Of a stretch of DNA of 20,880 nucleotides, positions 14,036 through 20,880 are shown one piece after another. The translations under genes were made by a program, and so were the position numbers. The notes under the pieces were generated by a model, which had not been told where the DNA came from, made no database searches, and saw only the letters and a list, made by a program, of their open reading frames with translations. This DNA comes from Lachnospiraceae bacterium (GTDB taxonomy: Bacteria; Bacillota; Clostridia; Lachnospirales; Lachnospiraceae). Positions within the stretch are counted from its first letter, which is position 1; the number at the start of each line of letters is the position of its first letter. The stretch spans positions 1 through 20,880 of the forward strand of contig CAAGRP010000101.1 of NCBI GenBank assembly GCA_900772685.1. Reading direction: 5' to 3'.

Positions 14036-15637
14036 ATGGAGCGATATAAGGTAATTCTGGTTGACGATGAAGCGGATGTTATCGTTGCGATAGAACAGAA
14101 GATTCAATGGGACAGACTTGGCTTTGAGGTTGTGGGAAGTGCGACAAACGGGGCCAAGGCACTGGAGCTGGCTGAAAAGCTGCAGCCGGATGTGGTCCTT
14201 ACGGACATCAAAATGCCTTATATGGACGGTCTCGAGCTTTCGAGGATATTGAACAGGGAATATCCGAATATACATATTATGATATGCACAGGCTTTGACG
14301 AGTTTGAATATGCAAAGGAAGCCGTACATCTTGATATAAACGAATACATGCTCAAGCCGATAAGTGCCGAGGAGCTGTCGAAAAGCCTTACAAGGCTCAA
14401 GGATACTCTGGATCGCGAAAGGGAAGAGAGACTTAACGTAAAAAAACTCGAAAACTATTTTAAGGATGTACTTCCGGCATTAAGGTCAAACCTCTTTGTT
14501 TCTCTTATAGAGGGCAGGGTCAGTGAGGCGGAGTATAAGAAATTTATATCTGAATATCAGGTCGAGATGAAGGGACCGTTGTTCTGTTGCGTTGACTTTC
14601 ATACCTCGGGGAACGATCTTCCGGAGGGAATGAACCAGCTTCTTTTATCGATGTCGGTTGAGAGGGAGATAAAGGATAGGATAGCTAAGGAATGGGATTG
14701 CCAGGAGTTTATTTATCTCGGAGACACTATCCTTATAGTTGAACTCGATTCCGAGGAAAAGATAGCACAGCTTACGGATACCTGCGATAAATTCTGCAGA
14801 TGGGCGAACAGGATAATGGGAGCTGTGGTAACGGCGGGCATAGGAAGGCCATGCGATAATCTTATGAATATAAACCTCTCTTACGACGGTGCAAGAGAGG
14901 CGGTTTCATACAGGGTACTTTACGGTACAAAAAGAGCGATAAATATAGGAGAAATAGTACCTAAGGAACAGAATGTCTCTATCCAGCAGGAGGATACAAG
15001 GATGCATGATCTGTTCAAGACCATACAGCTTGGGGAGACCGAGGAGATAGAAAAGGCTGCACAGAGAGAGGTGGAGAAGCTTCACAGAAATTCAGATACG
15101 ATAAGCAGATATAATCTTGCAATAATGGAAATGCTCGGAGCATTTTACAGATTTTGTGCAAATAACTTTATAGATTTTGATGAGCTCTCGGGAATAAAAA
15201 ATCCTTATGAAAGTGTCCCGGATATGGATGAGAGCACTCTTAGCGCATGGATGGCAGTCATTTCCGTTGCTATAAGCGAAAAGCTTAAAAAGATAAGAAG
15301 CAATTCATCGAGAAGACTGGTTTCTGATGCGCAGAATATCGTAAAGGAACGATATATGGAGTCGGACTTCTCATTGGATACCGTATGCTCGGCACTGGGT
15401 GTTTCGAATTCGTATTTTTCTTCCGCATTTAAAAAGGCGACGGGAGAATCGTTTATAAGTTATCTTACGGATTATCGAATGGACATCGCATCCGGGCTGA
15501 TACTCGAAACAAATGAAAAAAATGCTGTCATAGCGGAAAAGGTAGGGTATCTGGACGCAAACTACTTCAGCTATGTATTTAAAAAGAAATTCGGTGTTTC
15601 GCCTACAAAATACAGAGTGGAGAAACAGAAAAGGTGA
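14036..15637 (+). CDS. YesN-type response regulator (receiver + AraC-family DNA-binding domain)
   Basis: A 533-aa regulator. The receiver domain covers residues about 4-122: acidic pocket D10-D11, phospho-acceptor D57 (VVLTDIKMP), T/S at CTGF, and K in LKP. A central region of about 300 residues, typical of the YesN/long AraC type, follows. The C-terminal AraC double helix-turn-helix (about 437-530) has FSLDTVCSALGVSNSYFSSAFKKATG and VAEKVGYLDANYFSYVFKKKFGVSPTKYR. AAAGGA precedes the ATG. The last 4 bases overlap the kinase gene. Likely target: the mgl operon upstream; activators of this type bind direct repeats. Confidence 0.93.
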   Translation: MERYKVILVDDEADVIVAIEQKIQWDRLGFEVVGSATNGAKALELAEKLQPDVVLTDIKMPYMDGLELSRILNREYPNIHIMICTGFDEFEYAKEAVHLDINEYMLKPISAEELSKSLTRLKDTLDREREERLNVKKLENYFKDVLPALRSNLFVSLIEGRVSEAEYKKFISEYQVEMKGPLFCCVDFHTSGNDLPEGMNQLLLSMSVEREIKDRIAKEWDCQEFIYLGDTILIVELDSEEKIAQLTDTCDKFCRWANRIMGAVVTAGIGRPCDNLMNINLSYDGAREAVSYRVLYGTKRAINIGEIVPKEQNVSIQQEDTRMHDLFKTIQLGETEEIEKAAQREVEKLHRNSDTISRYNLAIMEMLGAFYRFCANNFIDFDELSGIKNPYESVPDMDESTLSAWMAVISVAISEKLKKIRSNSSRRLVSDAQNIVKERYMESDFSLDTVCSALGVSNSYFSSAFKKATGESFISYLTDYRMDIASGLILETNEKNAVIAEKVGYLDANYFSYVFKKKFGVSPTKYRVEKQKR

Positions 15638-17553
15638 CAGGTAAAAAGGAAAAGAACAGAGTGAGAGACAGAAAAAAAGAACCGAAAAACATAAAGAAAA
15701 AGCTGTTCAAGGGTACAGCCCGCGGATGGTTTATTCATGGTGAGTTTATCGGCTTTGATATACAGTCTCTTATTATGTTCGTACTTACCGCACTTACACT
15801 TGCAATGATCATCGTAATGGGATTTTTGCTCTATAACAGATACAAGATCTCAAGCACGGCGATGGCCGTTTCAAATACGCAGAATACGATAGAAAGCATA
15901 GTCGACAGACTGGAATCGAATCTCCTGAATATAAGGCAGATCTCAAATGCAGCCAACTACAATATAATCCAGGAGTTTGATATATCGAGTCAGGATTTCA
16001 GCAGCCAGTTCAGCATTTTATATGAGACAAATACGGACAGGATAGAGAGCATGGCACTGTATGACGATGATGGAAAGCTGATCGCATCTGAGCCTGTTGC
16101 GGAAGAGAAGACAAAGGTTAAGGTCAAGGACCAGAGCTGGTTTATAAACGCATTGGATGATATAGAAAATATACATTTTTCCACACCTCATATCCAGGAT
16201 CTGTTTGTTGACGGCACATACAGATATCATCAGGTTATATCTCTTAGCCGGTCGGTAGATATAAATGACGGAGAAAGACCGGTGAGCGGAGTCCTTCTCG
16301 TCGATATGAAGTATTCGGTCATAGAGGATGTTCTTGAAAGGATAAATGATGCTTCAAACGGGATATATTATTATCTTTGCAGCAGAAACGGCGACATTAT
16401 ATACCATCCCAGAGCAACAGAGATGTCAAGGGGTCTTTTTACGGAAGAGAGTATAAATGCAGCGGGCATGGATGGCGGGACCTACAGGTTTTCCGTAAAT
16501 GAAGGCAGTGAGGACGTTATCGTAGGAAGCGTTGCTTATACAGGATGGAAGCTGATAGGTGTAATACCGGAATCGGTAAAAACAGACAGCCTTAATAAAT
16601 TCAGACTTTATATATTTACAACGATCATCGTACTTATGATGATGCTCCTTATAGTAAACAGATTTATTTCAAGCAAGATCTCAAGGCCTATAGAAAAGCT
16701 TGACGAGTCCGTCAAAGCCTATAATGCCGGAGGAAATAAGGACATATATATCGGAGGCTCATCGGAGATAAGGGATCTCGGATATTCGGTTCAGAAATCC
16801 TATAAAAAGATTGAAGAACTGATGAAGGAGATAATAGAGCAGCAGAATGAGCGCAGAAAAAGCGAACTTGATGCATTGCAGAGTCAGATAAACCCTCATT
16901 TTCTGTATAATACGCTCGAATCCATAACGTGGATGATAGAGACACAGAAGAATGATGAAGCCGTATTCATGATATCGGAGCTTGCAAAGCTTCTTCGTGT
17001 CAGCCTCTCCAGAGGAAGGACTATCATACCGATATCAGATGAGCTTCAGCACGGAAAAAGCTATATGAACATCCAGAAGGCACGTTATAAGGACAGGTTC
17101 CGGATAGAGTTCATAGAAGAAGATGGTATAGGCAGCTATTGTATCGTTAAGCTTGTTATACAGCCGATACTTGAAAATGCTATATATTACGGAGTAGGAA
17201 ATATGGATCCGGATGATGACGGAAGGATAGTCGTCAGAGCCGTGAGGAAAGATGAAGACATATACATTTCTGTAGAAGATAACGGTATGGGAATGAGCGA
17301 GGATGTTCTTGAAAACATCCTTACCGATACGAGTAAAGTACCGAAGCATGGCTCCGGAGTAGGAGTGATAAACGTTCATTCAAGGATCAGATTGATGTTC
17401 GGTGAAGAATACGGACTTTCGATATACAGTGAGCCGGATGAGGGAACCAAAGTGGTTATCCGTATACCGGCAATCCCGTATACAAAGGAAAATGCCGAAA
17501 AACTTGAAAAACAGACTTATGAGCAGTGGGGTATAAGAGATGAAGAAAAATAA
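15634..17553 (+). CDS. YesM-type sensor histidine kinase with extracellular Cache domain
   Basis: A 639-aa kinase starting with GTG in a 4-base GTGA overlap with the regulator. A basic cytoplasmic N-terminus is followed by TM1 (about 44-67), an extracellular dCache-like sensor (70-320), TM2 (about 325-343) and a HAMP segment (344-400). The His_kinase box is QSQINPHFLYNTLE with phospho-acceptor H422. The ATPase domain has N-box QPILENAIYYGV, DNGMGM, and GSGVGVINVHSRI. It probably autophosphorylates in response to sugar-loaded binding proteins encoded just downstream and passes phosphate to D57 of the regulator. The long cytoplasmic tail ahead of TM1 (43 residues, about 16 of them K/R) is unusual. 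Confidence 0.93.
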   Translation: MTGKKEKNRVRDRKKEPKNIKKKLFKGTARGWFIHGEFIGFDIQSLIMFVLTALTLAMIIVMGFLLYNRYKISSTAMAVSNTQNTIESIVDRLESNLLNIRQISNAANYNIIQEFDISSQDFSSQFSILYETNTDRIESMALYDDDGKLIASEPVAEEKTKVKVKDQSWFINALDDIENIHFSTPHIQDLFVDGTYRYHQVISLSRSVDINDGERPVSGVLLVDMKYSVIEDVLERINDASNGIYYYLCSRNGDIIYHPRATEMSRGLFTEESINAAGMDGGTYRFSVNEGSEDVIVGSVAYTGWKLIGVIPESVKTDSLNKFRLYIFTTIIVLMMMLLIVNRFISSKISRPIEKLDESVKAYNAGGNKDIYIGGSSEIRDLGYSVQKSYKKIEELMKEIIEQQNERRKSELDALQSQINPHFLYNTLESITWMIETQKNDEAVFMISELAKLLRVSLSRGRTIIPISDELQHGKSYMNIQKARYKDRFRIEFIEEDGIGSYCIVKLVIQPILENAIYYGVGNMDPDDDGRIVVRAVRKDEDIYISVEDNGMGMSEDVLENILTDTSKVPKHGSGVGVINVHSRIRLMFGEEYGLSIYSEPDEGTKVVIRIPAIPYTKENAEKLEKQTYEQWGIRDEEK

Positions 17554-18511
17554 GATAACCCTTGTTATTGCCGAAATCTGTCTGCTGATCCTTGTGAGCT
17601 TATTTGTCCGTAAGATCTTTGAACAGGATGTACCAAAGAAAAGGGTTGCGGTCATTTTGCCTGATTCCGGTAATAAAAGATGGGATACGCTGATCCAGGG
17701 AATGAAGGAGGCAGCGGATGCATATAATATACATCTGATAATATGCAATACCGACGAAATAGCGACACATGAGGATGAAGAAGAGCTGATAAAGGAGCAA
17801 AAGGAGAATAACGCCGAAGGCTTTATCATATGTCCGGCTCCCGGTACTCAAACAAAACAGATGCTTATCGACCAGTGTGCCGCGATCCCGTTCATCCTCG
17901 TAACAGAGGATATATACAGGGGGGAAGGTACGGAGTCGTCCGGGCTCCCTGTTATAAAACCCGCTAATTATGAGATAGGCTTTCTTTTGGGAAAGCAGAT
18001 GGTGAAGGAAGATCCGGATCTGCTTAAAGGGAAAAAAATAGGAATAGCATCAGGCTGGCTTGAATCGGAGCAGAGCTCGGATGCCATCAGTGGATTTAAG
18101 GACGCTTTAAAGAATACCGAGTGCGATATCGTCTGGGAATATCACCGTAAAAAGGGAGAAAATGTTTCCGACGGGATAAGCGGTAAGGAAGCTGTGGATT
18201 ATATAACGGTTCTTGATACCGAATTTTTGGACGAGATAGGGGAGCAGACAGACGGAAGCACATTTTTCGGAGCAAAGATATACGGCATAGGAAGCAGCAT
18301 GAAATCCGTGGCATTATTGGACTACGGAAAGATAGAGGCACTTGTACTGCCGGATTTCTATGATGCCGGATATGAGAGCGTAAGGCAGATCGCATATAAG
18401 ATCGAGAATTCATTTTATACAATGAGCAGCATAGATACAAATTCAAAGCTCATAAGCAAAGAAGAGATTTCTTCTAGTGACATAGAAAGGTTTATATATT
18501 CATATGAGTAG
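17540..18511 (+). CDS. Membrane-anchored periplasmic-binding-protein-like sugar sensor
   Basis: A 323-aa protein with one N-terminal transmembrane helix (about 6-25) without a lipobox cysteine or obvious cleavage site. A type I sugar-binding-protein fold follows: KRVAVILPDSGNKRWDTLIQGMKEAADAY, EGFIICPAPGTQ, GKKIGIASGWLESEQSSDAISGF and a C-terminal DAGYESVRQIAYKI. It is diverged from transport proteins. It overlaps the kinase gene by 14 bp, implying coupled translation. The arrangement resembles the XylFII-LytS pair of Clostridium, where a membrane-tethered binding protein passes sugar occupancy to a kinase. The ligand here is unknown, though galactose or another hexose is likely from context. 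Confidence 0.8.
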   Translation: MKKNKITLVIAEICLLILVSLFVRKIFEQDVPKKRVAVILPDSGNKRWDTLIQGMKEAADAYNIHLIICNTDEIATHEDEEELIKEQKENNAEGFIICPAPGTQTKQMLIDQCAAIPFILVTEDIYRGEGTESSGLPVIKPANYEIGFLLGKQMVKEDPDLLKGKKIGIASGWLESEQSSDAISGFKDALKNTECDIVWEYHRKKGENVSDGISGKEAVDYITVLDTEFLDEIGEQTDGSTFFGAKIYGIGSSMKSVALLDYGKIEALVLPDFYDAGYESVRQIAYKIENSFYTMSSIDTNSKLISKEEISSSDIERFIYSYE

Positions 18512-19556
18512 AAAATTCATAAAAGGTCTTTCCGTATGGATGCTTTCTATAACAGTCGGGTTAGGTGCGCTGACATTTCAGGGATGTGCAGAGGAAAAAA
18601 AAGAAGATAAGATCCTTCGTGTCGGCGTTGTGAAGTATACTCAGGATGATCCCTTCATAAATGCAATGGCGGATAAACTCAAGGAAGATCTTAAGAGTAT
18701 GGAGACCGATGATATGAAGGTTATCGTTTCGGTGAAAAGCGGAGATGATGATCAGCGGGATCAGGATAATAAGGTTGAAGAAATGATAGATGCCGGCTGC
18801 GATGTACTGTGTGTCAACCTTGTAGACAGAACGGCACCGTCAAAGATCATAAGACTTGCAAAGCAAAATGATATTCCGGTCATATTTTTTAATCGTGAGC
18901 CGGTTAAAGAGGATCTTCTTCAATGGGAGAAGTTGTATTATGTGGGCTGCGATGCCGAACAGTCAGGGATAATGCAGGGAGAAACGGCTGCGGAATATAT
19001 CAGCAGTCATCCCGAGGTCGATAAGAACGGAGACGGAAAGATACAGTATGTGCTCCTTGAGGGAGAAGCCGGGCATCAGGATGCGATAAGCCGTACTGAT
19101 TATTCGGTAAGGACCCTTATAGAAAACGGAATAGTCCTTGAAAAACTCAGCTATCAGTTTGCTGACTGGAACAGGGCTCAGGCGGAGAACCGTATGAGCA
19201 AGCTCATAAGCCAGTATGGTGACAGTATAGAAATGGTCATATCAAACAACGATGAAATGGCATTGGGAGCTGTAGAGGCATACAACAAGGAGGGCATAGA
19301 GGTTTCTGACAGACCGGTGATATTCGGAATAGACGGTCTGGAGGATGCACTCGAAGCCGTGAATTCGGGTCTGATGCACGGAACGGTCTACAATGACAAA
19401 GAGGATCAGGCTATGGAGATGGCAAGGCTTGCCGTTGATATCTTTAAGGGAAGAAGCGCTGCTATGCTGAAGCTTAAGGATGGAAAATATTATGTATCAC
19501 AGTACAAGCATGTTGACAGCAGCAATGCAGATGACTTTTTGAAAGGACAGGAATAA
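18504..19556 (+). CDS. Canonical MglB-like galactose/glucose-binding lipoprotein, probable sensor partner
   Basis: A 350-aa lipoprotein: signal 1-27, lipobox TFQGC28. The MglB domain is in normal order: KYTQDDPF (D49, F51), CVNLVD, PVIFFNREP (N130), YYVGCD, calcium-loop DKNGDGKI (173-180), GEAGHQDAISR (H191, D193, R197), W222, SNNDEM, FGIDG. These correspond to E. coli MglB D14, F16, N91, H152, D154, R158, W183, N211 and D236. No transporter genes adjoin it; it overlaps the upstream sensor gene by 8 bp inside the two-component operon. A role in hexose sensing is therefore more likely than transport, though it could also feed the mgl transporter. Confidence 0.88.
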   Translation: MSRKFIKGLSVWMLSITVGLGALTFQGCAEEKKEDKILRVGVVKYTQDDPFINAMADKLKEDLKSMETDDMKVIVSVKSGDDDQRDQDNKVEEMIDAGCDVLCVNLVDRTAPSKIIRLAKQNDIPVIFFNREPVKEDLLQWEKLYYVGCDAEQSGIMQGETAAEYISSHPEVDKNGDGKIQYVLLEGEAGHQDAISRTDYSVRTLIENGIVLEKLSYQFADWNRAQAENRMSKLISQYGDSIEMVISNNDEMALGAVEAYNKEGIEVSDRPVIFGIDGLEDALEAVNSGLMHGTVYNDKEDQAMEMARLAVDIFKGRSAAMLKLKDGKYYVSQYKHVDSSNADDFLKGQE

Positions 19557-19557
19557 A

Positions 19558-20127
19558 ATGTGTGAGCTTTGGACAGAAGAGTTTTACAAAGAAACCGATG
19601 CCGCAAAGAGAAAGGTGCTTCTTGAAAGCAATATAAAAGAGGATGCTTCGGGAGCAGACAGGTTCATAAAAGAGCTGTGGATCGCCAGATACGGAAAAAG
19701 AAAGCCTGTAAAGGATAACTTTATCGCATGTCTGATGAGGCTGAAATTCCTGGCAGAGGGCGGCGCAGACATCGGAGGCAAAAAGAAAAGAGAGGCTGCT
19801 TCTGTAATATCTTCATTATGTATGGCAGATGCGGCAGGCCGCAGTGAAGAGGAACGAGAGATACTCATGCTTGAGTTGAAGAATACATTTTTAAAATATA
19901 TAGATGTCAGCAGAGGAGGAAGAGGCTTTACATCCGTTATATTCGGTATGGGGCAGCTTTCGGATGAGAGCGTTGCAAAAAAAATTGCCGATCAGATCAG
20001 CACGATCGCATTTTATGCACCGCATATGCTTCGTATGGACAAGGAGTTTGAAGCCCTGCAGCAGGCTGCACTTATGGCCTTCAGACAGGAATATCCAAAC
20101 AGGGAACATTTTTTGAAAAAATCTTAG
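19558..20127 (+). CDS. Conserved-context protein of unknown function, 189 aa
   Basis: Soluble, mainly helical protein with no signal peptide or membrane segment. Noticeable segments are RFIKELWIARYGKRK (about 36-50), SRGGRGFTSVIFGMGQLSD (about 118-136) and AFRQEYPNREHFLKK at the end. I recall a Lachnospiraceae family (DUF6553) of this kind but cannot confirm it. It starts one base after the lipoprotein's stop and ends 12 bp before galactokinase, so it belongs to the same mRNA and probably to galactose metabolism or its regulation. No catalytic motif seen. Confidence 0.7.
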   Translation: MCELWTEEFYKETDAAKRKVLLESNIKEDASGADRFIKELWIARYGKRKPVKDNFIACLMRLKFLAEGGADIGGKKKREAASVISSLCMADAAGRSEEEREILMLELKNTFLKYIDVSRGGRGFTSVIFGMGQLSDESVAKKIADQISTIAFYAPHMLRMDKEFEALQQAALMAFRQEYPNREHFLKKS

Positions 20128-20139
20128 GAGGAAAATGCA

Positions 20140-20880
20140 GTGGAAAATTGGAAAGATGTGTGCAGGAGGCTTGAAACAGGAGAGCTTGATAAGGAGCTCC
20201 TTGAGACAGGGTATGCCGATGTGATTTCAGCAAGAAAGAGAGTTCTTGGAGTACTCGAGGGATTTAAGAAGAGCTTCGATGCAGATGAAAATGTACAGGT
20301 GTCGGTGTGCTCTGCTCCGGGACGTACGGAGATCTGCGGAAATCATACAGACCATCAGCACGGACATGTGCTTGCGGCAGCGGTCACACTGGATTTTCTT
20401 GCCTGTGCCGCACCGAACGGAACAAATAAGGTGCGTTTCAAATCAGAGGGCTGGCCGATGACAGTCATAGATATATCCGACATCGAGCCTAAGGAGGATG
20501 AGCGTGAGACCACGGCATCACTTGTAAGAGGTGTTATGGCACAGCTTAAGGAACGCGGATACGAGATATCGGGCTTTGACATGTATGCAGTCTCAAATGT
20601 ACTTCCGGGTTCCGGACTTTCGTCATCGGCGGCATGCGAGGTGCTTATAGGTGTTGTCGGAAATCATCTGTTCTGCGGTGATGAGCTTGATGCCGTAACG
20701 ATAGCCAAGATAGGTCAGTATGCCGAGAATAAATATTTCGGAAAGCCGAGCGGACTCATGGATCAGACAGCTTCATCCGTAGGAGATGCCGTTGCTATTG
20801 ATTTTGAGGATCCGGCTTCACCTGTAGTAAGAACCGTTGAGGCGGACCTTAAGGGTCTTGGTCTTGCACTTTGTATTATA
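20140..20880 (+). CDS. galK: Galactokinase (5' part, runs off the window)
   Basis: The first 247 residues of a GHMP kinase, reading from GTG 20140 with AGGAGG 8 nt upstream. Galactokinase signature APGRTEICGNHTDHQHG (59-75), GHMP phosphate-binding loop PGSGLSSSAA (156-165), and catalytic Asp D208 in GLMDQTASS. It phosphorylates D-galactose to galactose-1-phosphate for the Leloir pathway in the cytoplasm. The N-terminal signature has N68 and H72 where E. coli-type enzymes have Glu and Tyr, a variant I associate with clostridial galactokinases. The frame is open to the last base. Last visible gene of the sensor operon, giving the region its galactose identity. Confidence 0.92.
   Translation, partial: MENWKDVCRRLETGELDKELLETGYADVISARKRVLGVLEGFKKSFDADENVQVSVCSAPGRTEICGNHTDHQHGHVLAAAVTLDFLACAAPNGTNKVRFKSEGWPMTVIDISDIEPKEDERETTASLVRGVMAQLKERGYEISGFDMYAVSNVLPGSGLSSSAACEVLIGVVGNHLFCGDELDAVTIAKIGQYAENKYFGKPSGLMDQTASSVGDAVAIDFEDPASPVVRTVEADLKGLGLALCII

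Noticed and set aside
20135..20200. ATG 20135 as a start codon near galactokinase
   Set aside because: It is out of frame with the galactokinase motifs; GTG 20140 is in frame with AGGAGG 8 nt upstream.
1..20880. tRNA, rRNA, insertion sequence, prophage or CRISPR content
   Set aside because: None seen: no transposase or integrase motifs, no regular short repeats and no cloverleaf sequences found by eye.

Overview
The window looks like chromosome of an anaerobic Firmicute of the Lachnospiraceae type (Butyrivibrio, Pseudobutyrivibrio or Roseburia-like). The grounds are moderate-to-low GC, heavy use of AGA, GGA and ATA codons, strong AGGAGG-type ribosome sites, YesN/YesM-type two-component proteins and a GntR/LacI hybrid regulator. 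The genus is inferred, not shown.

Layout: (1) 1-1057, the C-terminal part of a family 2 glycosyltransferase that lacks its nucleotide-binding half. It converges on (2) an AraR-like repressor (1077-2174, minus strand), with a shared bidirectional hairpin between them. (3) A 0.5 kb AT-rich divergent control region with a perfect 17-bp palindrome. (4) A catabolic operon, 2709-7992: an old-yellow-enzyme flavoprotein with Fe-S and FAD/NAD domains, a zinc-dependent polyol-type dehydrogenase, a GutM-like membrane protein, a sodium:solute symporter and two single-helix microproteins, closed by a terminator. Its substrate is unknown. (5) A small XRE-AbrB regulator with a zinc-ribbon protein (8412-9083). 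(6) A galactose-type ABC transporter operon, mglB-A-C-like (9226-13826). (7) A second operon (14036 to beyond the window end): AraC-type response regulator, YesM-type sensor kinase, a membrane-anchored sugar-binding protein, a canonical MglB-like lipoprotein, a 189-aa protein of unknown function and galactokinase. Its genes overlap or almost touch.

Most notable observation: the transporter's binding protein (9226-10566) appears to be a natural circular permutant of the MglB fold. The segment that normally starts the protein (first strand, DNF sugar contact, first helix, NMV motif) sits at its C-terminus, and the mature protein begins at the element that normally follows it (YNRQP, equivalent to FFNKEP). 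All recognisable galactose/glucose contacts are present but in rotated order. It also carries an insert of about 50 residues. The canonical MglB at 18504-19556 gives an internal comparison. The permease of the same operon has an unusual cytoplasmic helical extension of about 215 residues.

Likely logic (inference): the two extracytoplasmic sugar-binding proteins at 17540-19556 present hexose to the YesM-type kinase, the AraC-type regulator then activates mgl transcription, the transporter brings galactose in and galactokinase phosphorylates it. The AraR-like repressor separately controls the flavoenzyme/dehydrogenase/symporter operon.
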